Below are positions 44,267 to 52,923 of a stretch of 64,000 nucleotides of DNA, in pieces. Both the position numbers and the translations under genes were made by a program. The stretch spans positions 53,222 through 117,221 of the forward strand of contig JAHIUA010000092.1 of NCBI GenBank assembly GCA_018817385.1, in the 5' to 3' direction. Below the pieces are notes generated by a model. That model was not told the DNA's origin and searched no databases. It saw nothing but the letters and a program-made list of their open reading frames with translations. Source of the stretch: Pseudomonadota bacterium (GTDB lineage Bacteria; Desulfobacterota; Desulfobulbia; Desulfobulbales; Desulfocapsaceae). The first letter of the stretch is position 1. The number at the start of each line of letters is the position of its first letter.

Positions 44267-46054
44267 ATGAGTGAAGATAACAGTATTTTGAAATTTACTT
44301 TTTATCAACGTATATATTTTGAAGCAGGTGATGAAAAATGCAATAAAGAGGGAAAAATCAGCGTTGAAATAAAAAGAAGACTACCTTTCAAAGAAAAAAG
44401 CGATGTTTCGGAGGAGGGTGAAAACAATCAACCGGCGGTTAACTTATTACCATCTGACGCAGCACAGCTATTTTTTGACTTTTTAGCGACGGAAAGATTA
44501 CCAACTCGCTTTAAAGTTGAAGTTGTATATCGAACGCTTGTGAATGAGTCTGAAACATTTCAGATTAGATCATCAGACATTACAAAATGCTTGGATGATA
44601 AACCTATTAGCTCCTGTCGCTTTGAAAAAGAACGTGAACCAAACTCTTTTATCGATAAACACTGCGAAAAAATCTTTGAGATATGCTATGAGTCAGGCAT
44701 ACAGAGAGCTGAGCAAGAGTCAGAAATTAAGTCCTCAGAAATATTTAAACGTATAAAAAAAGCCGCAAAACTATTCTCAGAACAAGAGGCAGAAATTAAG
44801 TCCTTAAAAATATGTCAACGTATAAAAAAAGCCGCAGAACTATTCCAGGCAAAAAGTGAATTCTCAGAAAAATTGCAATGGATAAAAAAAGCTGGCCGAA
44901 TTAGTCATGAATTTGAAGTAATCCAGATAGAGCCAGGAAAATCTTTTAGCTTAAAGGACAGAATGACTGTTGAGCGGTTTCTACCAGGTGAATATTGCCC
45001 TATGGTATTCCCGCCAAATTTTCCGAAAACTAATTGTGTCCCCGACCACGCGCTTGTTATTGGTAACAGTTCTTATACTAAAAGCAATCTTGAAAGAAAT
45101 GAGAAAGTTAACAATGCAATATGGGATACCTTCGAGAAAGAAGTTTCCACTCTCGTTCGTATCAATGAAAAAGGAACCATCATTCTGGTGCAGGGACCTC
45201 CAGGGTCCGGCAAGGACGGATTGGCCAAAGCCATTCATTTCGGCGCAGTTCGAGATGCCCCGGAAAAATTTAAAGCCATCTCGGTCGCAGGCATGTCATT
45301 GTCTGATCTACGATCTCGATTGTTTGGCTTCGAAAAAGATGGCGATTTTATAGAGGGGCTTATTGCACAAACCGATGGCGGCACCCTAATGCTTGATGAA
45401 ATTGACAAAGCGGCAATCGACGCCGAACGGGCGGACTTCTACCGCATGCTCTTAAGGGTTTTGGAGTCCCATGAGTACCTGCCAGAAAATGCGCGCCAAC
45501 CAAGGAAAATCAGCAAACTTTGCTGGGTCCTTGCGGGGGCATTTTCAGAGAAAAAAGAGAGCTTCGTTGCTCCGGATTTTTGGTCACGTCTTTCGCACCT
45601 AGTTCGGATTAGAAACCCGCTGGATACATCGCTTACAGAAAGGCGGAGCTATGCAATGTCATTGTTCTTGTGGTTCCATTTTCAAGAGACAGCGAGCTGG
45701 GTAAATACAAATAGCATGAATTGGATGATAGGTAGTAATGACGGTAGCGTTACTGAGAAAATCGGCAAGGTGCTTTTGTTTGGTGATACTCGGGATTCCA
45801 ATAAAACGAAACCAATAATGCCGGGAAATGTACAAATGGATTTTGCAGAAGAGTTTTCAAAACTCATCTTGCGCGAGGATGGTATCCGAGCTGTCAAACA
45901 GTCAGCACGCGCAGCCTCTCGCAGTCTTCGGGCTTCGGTTATCGCAGGTTCAGGAATGAAATTCTCTTGGCCCGACAAAAAGCCCGGACCCATCGAAGAG
46001 GCTTTAGAAAAAGCCAATGTAACGTTAGAACTCAATCGTGGCAACCTCGCTTAA
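44267..46054 (+). CDS. AAA+ ATPase related to sigma54 activators, with repeat-containing N-terminal region
   Basis: 595 aa from the ATG at 44267 (AAGGGGA upstream); the in-frame GTG at 44261 overlaps that site. Residues ~1-230 form a novel, AT-rich-encoded region with 23-residue tandem repeats ('RIKKAAKLF', 'RIKKAAELF', 'WIKKAGRIS'). The AAA+ domain follows: Walker A 'GPPGSGKDGLAKAIHF' (~310), 'LRSRLFGFEKDGDFIEG' where sigma54 activators have GAFTGA, and Walker B 'GGTLMLDEID' (~374). Lacking GAFTGA and a clear DNA-binding C-terminus, it is unlikely to be a classical activator. It overlaps the permease gene by 17 bp, so it is an integral part of the transporter operon. Confidence 0.75.
   Translation: MSEDNSILKFTFYQRIYFEAGDEKCNKEGKISVEIKRRLPFKEKSDVSEEGENNQPAVNLLPSDAAQLFFDFLATERLPTRFKVEVVYRTLVNESETFQIRSSDITKCLDDKPISSCRFEKEREPNSFIDKHCEKIFEICYESGIQRAEQESEIKSSEIFKRIKKAAKLFSEQEAEIKSLKICQRIKKAAELFQAKSEFSEKLQWIKKAGRISHEFEVIQIEPGKSFSLKDRMTVERFLPGEYCPMVFPPNFPKTNCVPDHALVIGNSSYTKSNLERNEKVNNAIWDTFEKEVSTLVRINEKGTIILVQGPPGSGKDGLAKAIHFGAVRDAPEKFKAISVAGMSLSDLRSRLFGFEKDGDFIEGLIAQTDGGTLMLDEIDKAAIDAERADFYRMLLRVLESHEYLPENARQPRKISKLCWVLAGAFSEKKESFVAPDFWSRLSHLVRIRNPLDTSLTERRSYAMSLFLWFHFQETASWVNTNSMNWMIGSNDGSVTEKIGKVLLFGDTRDSNKTKPIMPGNVQMDFAEEFSKLILREDGIRAVKQSARAASRSLRASVIAGSGMKFSWPDKKPGPIEEALEKANVTLELNRGNLA
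44711..44848 (+). repeat. 69-bp tandem repeat (two near-identical units plus a degenerate third)
   Basis: Units starting at 44711 and 44780 share long identical runs (for example cagaaattaagtcc and cgtataaaaaaagccgca). A third, diverged copy follows from ~44849 (ggataaaaaaagct). The unit is 23 codons, in frame with the AAA+ gene, and encodes an amphipathic lysine-rich helix. Confidence 0.8.
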
Positions 46055-46970
46055 TACTTACAGTGCAACGAAACCGGCGTTGCATTTTATTCTGAAGATT
46101 GTGGCAACGCTTTTTTTTCTTTATACGTTTGTATTTATAGCATTTGCAATCGTTCCAGTTGACTCCGCCAGAGTAGTTCTGGGTCCCAATGCAACGCAAG
46201 ATGCCGTCACACAGTTGAGACGAGAATGGGGACTTGATGAGCCGTTTCTATCTCAATTTGTTATCGCGCTTGGCAATATGAGCCGTGGTGATTTTGGGCG
46301 TTCGTTCTATTTTAATCGTCCAGCCGCGGAGATCATCATTGAATATGCTCCGAGAACCATAGGCAGAGCTATCGAATCTTTACTTTCGGGCGTACTGATC
46401 GGAATTTTTTTTGGTGGGCTTGCGGGACATTACTCATTGAACAAGCTACGAGGTATTTTGGTACTCGCTCAGTCGTTACCATCATTTTGCGTTCTTTTAT
46501 TTTTCCTATGGGGCGGCGTTCGTCTTTTTGGGTTTTCCCCATCCTCAGCCCCCGTGTTTTACGAAGCGCTTTTGATAGCAGGCGCATCCCTTTATCCAGC
46601 AGGAATTGTAGGGACTTTTATTGCCGACCGACTCGTGATTGAAGTCACTGTACCACGACATGTGGATTTGCTTCGAATGTTGGGCGCACCTAGGCAACGC
46701 ATTTCAACAATTTTGATATGGGAAGCCCTGCCCGGGGTAACCGCCGTTGCACTGAACGCATTCGGGCCGACATTGACGGGAATTTCACTGGGGGAGCTCA
46801 TTTTTTCAATCCGTGGATTCGGACCGATATTTTTTCGTTCCTGCGAACGCGGCGATCTTACAGTTGTGGTTGCCGGAACACTTCTACTCGCGATCTTATT
46901 CTTAGTTCTTCAGCGATTGGGAGACTTGATACAGCAAGGTATCGATACAAGGGTTCGAGGCAATGAATAA
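46038..46970 (+). CDS. Peptide ABC transporter permease, DppB/OppB type
   Basis: 310 aa, GTG start overlapping the AAA+ gene by 17 bp. The N-terminal 'TQDAVTQLRREWGLDEPFLS' and 'RGDFGRSFYF' are hallmarks of DppB-like permeases, followed by a BPD transmembrane domain with about six helices and a cytoplasmic coupling loop ('RMLGAPRQRISTILIWEAL', the EAA-like loop) and 'GELIFSIRGFGPIF'. It forms the inner-membrane channel with the DppC-like protein encoded next, whose start it overlaps by 8 bp. Confidence 0.9.
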   Translation: MATSLNTYSATKPALHFILKIVATLFFLYTFVFIAFAIVPVDSARVVLGPNATQDAVTQLRREWGLDEPFLSQFVIALGNMSRGDFGRSFYFNRPAAEIIIEYAPRTIGRAIESLLSGVLIGIFFGGLAGHYSLNKLRGILVLAQSLPSFCVLLFFLWGGVRLFGFSPSSAPVFYEALLIAGASLYPAGIVGTFIADRLVIEVTVPRHVDLLRMLGAPRQRISTILIWEALPGVTAVALNAFGPTLTGISLGELIFSIRGFGPIFFRSCERGDLTVVVAGTLLLAILFLVLQRLGDLIQQGIDTRVRGNE

Positions 46971-47757
46971 TCTGCGAGCAATCCCGCTTATGGCGGTGTC
47001 ATTCGCTGGTGCACTTATGGCGATCAGCCTCCTAAATCATATAGTGACCCCACCTTTGCCAAATCTTGACCAGATGCTTCTTCCCCCTAGCATTGATACG
47101 CCTTTAGGAACAGACGGATTGGGGCGAAACGTTTCCTTGAGGCTTTTGATTGGAACCTCTTATTCCTTGGAACAAGCTGCAATCACAATCGTCATCGCCT
47201 CTTTCGTGGGTTTAAGTTTAGCGGTGCTTTCTGCCCATGCTTACGGTCGTTGGTTGGACGGAATGATATCCTCTTTGGCGGAAGCTGTCCGGTCATTTCC
47301 GACCCTGATACTCGTTCTTCTATTTGCTGCAGCTGGTGCCCCCCCCATGTTGCTCCTTGCAACATACTTCTGGGTACCTGTTTGGCGCCTTTTGCGCGGC
47401 GAGTTAATATCACAACAGCATCAACCCTATGCAATGACCACAAGACTGGCAGGAATGTCTCCTGCACGAACGCTCACTTTTGAGGTGTTGCCAAATGTAT
47501 TGCCGCGTGTTTATCCATACGCAGCTGGTTTATTCGCAGAGGTACTCACCGCGCAAACAGCAGTTGAATACTTGGGCTTCGGTCCCCCGATCGAGCAAAC
47601 CTCAATAGGTGGGCTCATCCTGGAATCCGGAAGACTCGGCCTATCCGCTCCGTGGGTTTGGATGCCCGCTTTGCTGATGGTTTCAATTCTTGTAGCGTTG
47701 CTGGCTGGGTTAATGCGTAGCCGGAGAAAAAGTCTGGTATGGACGCCACTCGGATGA
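46963..47757 (+). CDS. Peptide ABC transporter permease, DppC/OppC type
   Basis: 264 aa. 'HIVTPPLPNLDQMLLPPSID' and 'PLGTDGLGRNVSLRLLIGT' are the DppC signature (cf. HPLGTDxxGRD), followed by about six transmembrane segments and the coupling loop 'TRLAGMSPARTLTFEVLPN'. It pairs with the DppB-like protein. The start overlaps the upstream gene by 8 bp and the end overlaps the ATPase gene by 19 bp, so subunits should be made in fixed ratio. Slightly shorter than typical DppC (~300 aa). Confidence 0.9.
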   Translation: MNNLRAIPLMAVSFAGALMAISLLNHIVTPPLPNLDQMLLPPSIDTPLGTDGLGRNVSLRLLIGTSYSLEQAAITIVIASFVGLSLAVLSAHAYGRWLDGMISSLAEAVRSFPTLILVLLFAAAGAPPMLLLATYFWVPVWRLLRGELISQQHQPYAMTTRLAGMSPARTLTFEVLPNVLPRVYPYAAGLFAEVLTAQTAVEYLGFGPPIEQTSIGGLILESGRLGLSAPWVWMPALLMVSILVALLAGLMRSRRKSLVWTPLG

Positions 47758-49400
47758 CAGGAGCCAGCGTGGAACTCGCCAGAGTCCGACTGGCTGGAAT
47801 GGAATCATCACGCCTTCTTGTAGATGTCGAGAGCCTTGTGGTTTCTGCAGGCGAACACATAGCACTGGTTGGTTCTTCTGGAGCCGGGAAAACACTAATA
47901 TCCCGGTTTATTGCAGGTGTACTCCCAAGTGGTATCAGGGTACTATCCGGCGTTGTCAAAATTGCAGCCGTTCTTACTGAATCAGCTCGCACTAATACAC
48001 ATGAAAATAAAGTCACAATGATTCCGCAGATGGCAATCGCTTCTCTGCCCCCCCTAATATCAGCTCTCGATATGGTTGTAGATACTCTGAGATGGTCTCT
48101 CGGGTTGAATCAGCAGACGGCAGTTGATAAAGCTGTAACTCTTCTGGAGCGCGTGGGTATTGATCGATCGGCTTTTATGAGAAGGCCACACGAACTCAGC
48201 GGTGGAATGGCTCAAAGAGTGGTCCTGGCAGCAGCCCTTGCTACAGAGCCGTCAGTTCTAATTTTGGATGAGCCGACATCCGGTCTCGATCCCATCGCAG
48301 AGGCCGGCTTTGTCGAGCTGATCAGAGATATCCTTGATAAGGAGAATCTGACTTTTATCCTCGTTACACATGCTGTTTACCTGGCGGCGCATCTTTGTCA
48401 TAGAGGTATCGTTGTCAAGGGTGGCCACATTGTCGCCCAAGGAGACCTTCGTAATTTAGCGAAAGAACATAAAGATTGTTATGTAGCTAATCTTCTAGCA
48501 GATCTCTTGCCGACGCCACAACAACCAATAAAAGAAAAACGATCTTCTCATGACAGGCCAAGGAAAAAGGTTGCCGTTTTCAGCGCGCGAAACATTTCTG
48601 TGCAGTTTGATAAAGGCATATTCAGCTCCAGATCAGTTCAGGTGCTTCACAATGTAAGCCTGGAAATACAGGCGGCCTCCTCTGTAGGGCTTATCGGCCC
48701 GTCAGGTGCCGGGAAAAGCACTTTTGCATTAGTCTGTGCCGGATTGCTTCGTCCTAAGAGCGGCTCAGTGTTTCACGAAAATATAGAAATATTTCGTGTG
48801 AAAAAGACCCTGTTTTCTAGCAAGCCGTCGCCTGTACAAATGGTTTTTCAGAACTCGTATACTTCGCTCAATCCAACCAGAACTATGGGTTCATGGCTTT
48901 CGTTGTTGCTCAATCTTCAAAAAAAGAGAACTAATTCGACCTCGATGTCTATCCATGATCTCTTAAGTCTTTTTGATATCAAGCCAGAACTCTTGGATGC
49001 TTTTCCCGGGCAGCTGTCCGGGGGGGAATGTCAACGAGCTGCCCTCGCCGCTGCAATAGCTGCTGGGGCTAAATTAATCATCCTCGATGAACCATTATCC
49101 ATGCTTGATCCGATTGCCTATCATAGTCTTATTGGATGCATGAAAAACGTTCAAGCGAAGACAGGATGCTCGTATCTCGTTATTACGCATGATCTTACAT
49201 TAGCAGAAAAACTCTGCGACGAGATCGTAGTGATGTCACAAGGGCGCATTGTCGAAACTGGCTTGTCGATGCAGGTGCTTTCTAAACCTACCCACAATGT
49301 TTCACGCGCACTAATTCAAAATTGGCATATATTGCATACATTTCCTAAAGCCCCCTCAGGTGATGATGTTTTGTTAAGCAAGGACGATAATATATCATAA
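47739..49400 (+). CDS. Fused two-domain ABC ATPase (DppD-DppF type)
   Basis: 553 aa with two ATP-binding cassettes. First: Walker A 'GSSGAGKT' (~46), signature 'LSGGMAQR' (~153), Walker B 'LILDEPTSGLDP' (~172). Second: Walker A 'GPSGAGKS' (~321), signature 'LSGGECQR' (~427), Walker B 'LIILDEPLSMLDP' (~446). The Cys-rich C-terminal Fe-S extension of many DppD/OppD proteins is absent. One polypeptide supplies both motor domains for the DppBC-like channel. It is the last gene of the operon; no strong terminator follows. Confidence 0.92.
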   Translation: MDATRMTGASVELARVRLAGMESSRLLVDVESLVVSAGEHIALVGSSGAGKTLISRFIAGVLPSGIRVLSGVVKIAAVLTESARTNTHENKVTMIPQMAIASLPPLISALDMVVDTLRWSLGLNQQTAVDKAVTLLERVGIDRSAFMRRPHELSGGMAQRVVLAAALATEPSVLILDEPTSGLDPIAEAGFVELIRDILDKENLTFILVTHAVYLAAHLCHRGIVVKGGHIVAQGDLRNLAKEHKDCYVANLLADLLPTPQQPIKEKRSSHDRPRKKVAVFSARNISVQFDKGIFSSRSVQVLHNVSLEIQAASSVGLIGPSGAGKSTFALVCAGLLRPKSGSVFHENIEIFRVKKTLFSSKPSPVQMVFQNSYTSLNPTRTMGSWLSLLLNLQKKRTNSTSMSIHDLLSLFDIKPELLDAFPGQLSGGECQRAALAAAIAAGAKLIILDEPLSMLDPIAYHSLIGCMKNVQAKTGCSYLVITHDLTLAEKLCDEIVVMSQGRIVETGLSMQVLSKPTHNVSRALIQNWHILHTFPKAPSGDDVLLSKDDNIS

Positions 49401-50039
49401 ACATTGTCATGTGGCCCGGTCGATATTATTGCCGATCTTGTTTATCTACGGTTTGCTCTGTCAATCTCTTATTATGTTCATGAGACCAAGATTGACCTAC
49501 TTCCTGAAAGTTTTAGCTTGATCATACCTCAAAAAATCGCCAGGAAAAGAGCATTTTAGATGTTAGAAATATAAAGATATTTTTCGAAAAATACAGTGAA
49601 AAATAGAGCATTTTGAAAATCGAGATGGTTCCAGAGAATGTTTGCTGGTCACTTCAGGATGAGCGTTAGGCAAATGCAGACCAGGGGCAGACTTTTTGGT
49701 AGCATGTCGACCGCTACTATATTTAATTTTGGCCGCTTTAATCTCACTCCCGAGTTCATTCAGAAATGCATTTTTTTCTAACACCTTGCAATGTATTGGA
49801 AAATATGAGAAAAGCAACTTATGGTATAGCTATCACTAAAATCCATCGCGCTCAACCTGTCATTTCTGAAAGCGGCAATTACCATCAGCTTATTCACTAC
49901 TTTGTGTTGTTCTCCAGGGTCATCTGCCTCCGGCCTTTTTGAAGTGCCTTCTTTTTTAAAGCTTTAATTTACTCGTTCCCACTTATTGAACAGACGGCAT
50001 GTCTATTACACATATTTATTTTTTAATATCAGTTAATTA
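49401..50039. other. Intergenic region between the importer operon and the integrase
   Basis: 639 bp between two genes that end toward each other. I see no gene I can support: an 84-codon minus frame (49563-49817) has no ribosome site, though part of it has protein-like composition and could be a remnant. No U-tract hairpin, tRNA-end repeat or IS end was found. Confidence 0.4.
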
Positions 50040-51275
50040 TCAATTTCCTGAGACCCGGCTTAGTGGAATTATTTCCGCTCCATGCTCAAGGACTTGCAAC
50101 CTATTGCCCCACCATTCCATTAATTGACGACGCTGCTCAAGATATTCTGCTCTATTATACGCACCCTTGATTTTGTTTTTCTCTTCATGCGCCAAAGCCT
50201 TTTCGATCACTTCGCTGGCAAATCCAGATCGTTCATGAGACATCGATGAAAAAGAGGAACGAAAACCATGGGGTGTAGCTATGCCACGATATCCCATATC
50301 CCGAAGTGCTTTTGACATTGCGTTGTCTGACATTGGTTTTTCAGGATCGCGAACACTGGGGAACAACAAACCTTTATTACCGAAAAGAACAGAGGCTCGA
50401 TGCAATATCGCCATTGCCTGGACTGACAATAGTACAATGTGTGGCCGCCTCATTTTCATACGCTCAGCTGGAATATGCCACTCACGCTCAGCCAAATATA
50501 TTTCATCCCAGCGCGCATTACGGACCTCCCCCGATCTACAGGCAGTAAGAGCCGTAAACTGCAGTGCGAGTTTGGTAGTAATATTAATTTTGGTATTTAT
50601 GCTGATATCTTTGAGCAGTTGAGAAAGCTCTTTATCGTACACTGCCGGCATATGTTCGACAATTTTTGCCTTAAGCACCCCTTGCATGTCTGCCGCAGGG
50701 TTGTAGGCAGCTCGACCCGTCTGAATCGCATAGCGAAAAACTGCATTCATTCTTTGCAACACTTTACGGGCTATCTCAAGAGACCCTCTTTTTTCTATCT
50801 TGCGGAGAATCCGCAAAACCTCGGGCGGGGTAATTGAATCCACCGCTTGCTTCCCAATGTTGTCGAAAACATCTCTTTCCAGGGTTTCTCGAACCGCCCT
50901 GGCATGAGCTACACTCCATGCCTGCCGTTGCTGTTCAATCCATTCTAAAGCAACATATTGAAAGGATTTTATCCTAAGATCTTTTTTCTCCTTTTCTTTT
51001 CCAATATTCGCCTGCTTCTTATCGCGCCGGGCTTGAGCTGGTTTAATGCCTTGGCTCACCAGGCTCTTAGCTTTCTGATGGCTTAGCCGTGCATCTTTCA
51101 GCGAGAGTGCGGGATATCGACCAACAACGAACATGCCGTTTTTACCGGCAAGTTTAAATCGATACAACCAACGCTTTGCACCCTTCGCAGTTATTTCAAA
51201 AAACAGACCTTCACCATCGGCTAGACGACAAGGTCCTTTCGCGTTACGAATATCGAGTACCGTCAGCTTTGGCAT
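50040..51275 (-). CDS. int: P4-type tyrosine integrase
   Basis: 411 aa from the ATG at 51275, which has GGGAGG 5 nt upstream; a longer in-frame start (51353) lacks one. The N-terminus is a DUF4102 arm-binding domain ('MPKLTVLDIRNAKGPCRLAD'). The catalytic domain has the first Arg in 'TACRSGEVRNARW' (~247), 'TPHGFRSSF' (HxxR, ~337) and Tyr in 'YNRAEYLEQRR' (~374). P4-family integrases insert elements into tRNA 3' ends, and this gene starts 194 bp from the 3' end of tRNA-Leu, so it almost certainly integrates the element there. Confidence 0.95.
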   Translation of the reverse strand: MPKLTVLDIRNAKGPCRLADGEGLFFEITAKGAKRWLYRFKLAGKNGMFVVGRYPALSLKDARLSHQKAKSLVSQGIKPAQARRDKKQANIGKEKEKKDLRIKSFQYVALEWIEQQRQAWSVAHARAVRETLERDVFDNIGKQAVDSITPPEVLRILRKIEKRGSLEIARKVLQRMNAVFRYAIQTGRAAYNPAADMQGVLKAKIVEHMPAVYDKELSQLLKDISINTKINITTKLALQFTALTACRSGEVRNARWDEIYLAEREWHIPAERMKMRRPHIVLLSVQAMAILHRASVLFGNKGLLFPSVRDPEKPMSDNAMSKALRDMGYRGIATPHGFRSSFSSMSHERSGFASEVIEKALAHEEKNKIKGAYNRAEYLEQRRQLMEWWGNRLQVLEHGAEIIPLSRVSGN

Positions 51276-51404
51276 CGCGACCTCCCGGGGTGTATTTTTA
51301 AACTCAGTTCGATGTTTAAAAAAAATATACCCCAAAATACACCCCGAAAGCAACAGATTTTACCATACCTTTTTGGACAAGACAGGACACAAAAAACAAC
51401 AAAA

Positions 51405-51433
51405 AACCCGCAAACCATTGCTGGCTGCGGGTT
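51405..51433 (-). terminator. Rho-independent terminator between tRNA-Leu and the integrase
   Basis: AACCCGCA (51405-51412) and TGCGGGTT (51426-51433) form a perfect 8-bp stem with a 13-nt loop. On the minus strand a T-run follows. It lies 36 bp after the tRNA 3' end and should stop tRNA transcription before int. Confidence 0.85.
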
Positions 51434-51468
51434 AAAAGGACTTTATTGGATGTCCTTGGATCTTAAAA

Positions 51469-51555
51469 TGGTGCCGGAGGTCGGAATCGAACCGACATGG
51501 GGTTGCCCCCGCTGGATTTTGAGTCCAGTGCGTCTACCTATTTCACCACTCCGGC
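51469..51555 (-). tRNA. tRNA-Leu (CAA), probable attachment site
   Basis: 87 nt including an encoded CCA. The acceptor stem GCCGGAG pairs with CTCCGGC; the anticodon stem CTGGA/TCCAG encloses loop CTCAAAA, anticodon CAA (Leu). A long variable arm (CGGGGGCAACCCCAT) and the T-arm GTCGG-TTCGATT-CCGAC complete a class II tRNA. The 3' end faces the integrase, fitting a P4-type attB in the T-arm/acceptor half. I found no second copy of this end in the window. Confidence 0.96.
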
Positions 51556-51619
51556 GTGTTAAAATGGTTTGTGGAGTATTACCGTAACTCCCTGCGAATT
51601 GTCAAGATAAATGGCACTC

Positions 51620-52180
51620 TCAGGAGGTTTCCAGGAAGATATCGCGCAAATTATAGATATATTGGACAGCAGACCATATGCTTAGAACCAGAGAGATATA
51701 GACCAGTAACATCCCGAACTCATGCTGGTAGGGGATAGGAAGAAGGGCCAGGGGAAAGATGAGGAAGCCAAGGCCGAAATACTGAAAATTGCTTTTGATC
51801 TTTCCCACCTTGCCGGCAGCCACGACCTTACCCGTGGAAGCGGCAAGTCCACGAAGACCGGTTATGACAATCTCCCGGCTGATAATAAGGAGACAGATCC
51901 AGGCAGGTATTCGTCCCAGGGGGATCAGCATGATCAGGGCAGTGGTTACCAGGATCTTATCGGCCAGGGGATCCATGAGTTTTCCCAACACCGATTCACT
52001 GTTAAACCTACGGGCCAGGTAGCCGTCCAGCCAGTCGGTAAAGGCGGCAAAAGAAAAAACAAACCAAGCCAGGAAGGCAATAGCAATAGTCTGTTCCAGA
52101 GAAAGAAGCACTACCAATAGAGGGATCAGGGCGAACCGCAGACCCGTAAGAAGATTAGGCAAAGTCATCAAATGCTTCAT
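51620..52180 (-). CDS. pgsA: CDP-diacylglycerol-glycerol-3-phosphate 3-phosphatidyltransferase
   Basis: 186 aa inner-membrane enzyme. The CDP-alcohol phosphatidyltransferase signature D-G-x2-A-R-x8-G-x3-D-x3-D is complete in 'DWLDGYLARRFNSESVLG' followed by 'KLMDPLADK'. About four to five hydrophobic segments. It makes phosphatidylglycerophosphate for phosphatidylglycerol synthesis. It lies 33 bp after the lytic transglycosylase gene and just before tRNA-Leu, the first intact core gene beyond the inserted element. Confidence 0.95.
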   Translation of the reverse strand: MKHLMTLPNLLTGLRFALIPLLVVLLSLEQTIAIAFLAWFVFSFAAFTDWLDGYLARRFNSESVLGKLMDPLADKILVTTALIMLIPLGRIPAWICLLIISREIVITGLRGLAASTGKVVAAGKVGKIKSNFQYFGLGFLIFPLALLPIPYQHEFGMLLVYISLVLSIWSAVQYIYNLRDIFLETS

Positions 52181-52213
52181 ACACCGCCTCGTTACTCATC
52201 TTCTCGTTCCTTT

Positions 52214-52891
52214 TCATTGTCTTCCCATGGCTGCAGCCAGGGTCAATTGGGATTGGGGGAAATATCCTCGATACCCCTTGTAGTGGGTAAGGACCTTCCT
52301 GACATAATCCATCGTTTCCGGGATTCTGGGGATCTTGCGTAAGCGTTTGACCAGGGTTGGTCCTGCGTTGTAGGCGGCGAGACTGAGAGGGATATTACCA
52401 TCAAAGATATCGAGCATGCTGCGCAGGTAGCGGGTACCACCGTCAATATTTTCATGGGCATTAAAAGGATTGCGCACATTCAGTTCCCTGGCCGTCTCCG
52501 GCATAAGCTGCATCAATCCCTGAGCACCCATTTTGGAAAGGGCATAACAGTCAAAATCCGATTCGGCCTTGATCACCGCCTTAATGAGATACGGATCCAC
52601 ATTGTAGCGACGACTCACCTGGTTGATGTGGCTATCATAGCTTGACGGGTTCCCCAATCGGCGCGATCTCTGGCCAGTTGACGACCAGCTATTGCCACTG
52701 GGTCCGGGTCTCTTTGAAATCCGGCTGCGAGTGCTTAAGGGTCGACAATTCCCAGAGGATTCCATATTGGTATAGTATTCTTTTCCGCCGCCATCAGTAC
52801 AGACAAACATATCCGCCTTCAGCTCCGACGACAGTGAGAAAAGCAGCACTGCAGCAAAAAGTGTACTCAGCAACCTGGCTGTTTTTCTCAT
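52214..52891 (-). CDS. Lytic transglycosylase (SLT domain), secreted
   Basis: 225 aa from the ATG at 52891 (GGAGGAAT directly upstream); a longer frame lacks a ribosome site. A signal peptide ('RKTARLLSTLFAAVLLFSL') is followed by a short Cys-containing DUF4124-like stretch ('MFVCTDGGGKEYYTN') and a C-terminal SLT domain with catalytic Glu in 'IKAVIKAESDFD', then 'GAQGLMQLMPETA' and 'SLAAYNAGP'. It cleaves peptidoglycan glycan strands in the periplasm. It lies between the transaldolase and pgsA. Confidence 0.92.
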   Translation of the reverse strand: MRKTARLLSTLFAAVLLFSLSSELKADMFVCTDGGGKEYYTNMESSGNCRPLSTRSRISKRPGPSGNSWSSTGQRSRRLGNPSSYDSHINQVSRRYNVDPYLIKAVIKAESDFDCYALSKMGAQGLMQLMPETARELNVRNPFNAHENIDGGTRYLRSMLDIFDGNIPLSLAAYNAGPTLVKRLRKIPRIPETMDYVRKVLTHYKGYRGYFPQSQLTLAAAMGRQ

Positions 52892-52923
52892 TATTCCTCC
52901 ACCAACCTTGACCTGGACCTCAC

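Noticed and set aside
49563..49817. 84-aa minus-strand ORF between the importer operon and int
   Set aside because: No ribosome site and no recognised motif; part may be an old remnant, but evidence is too thin to call.
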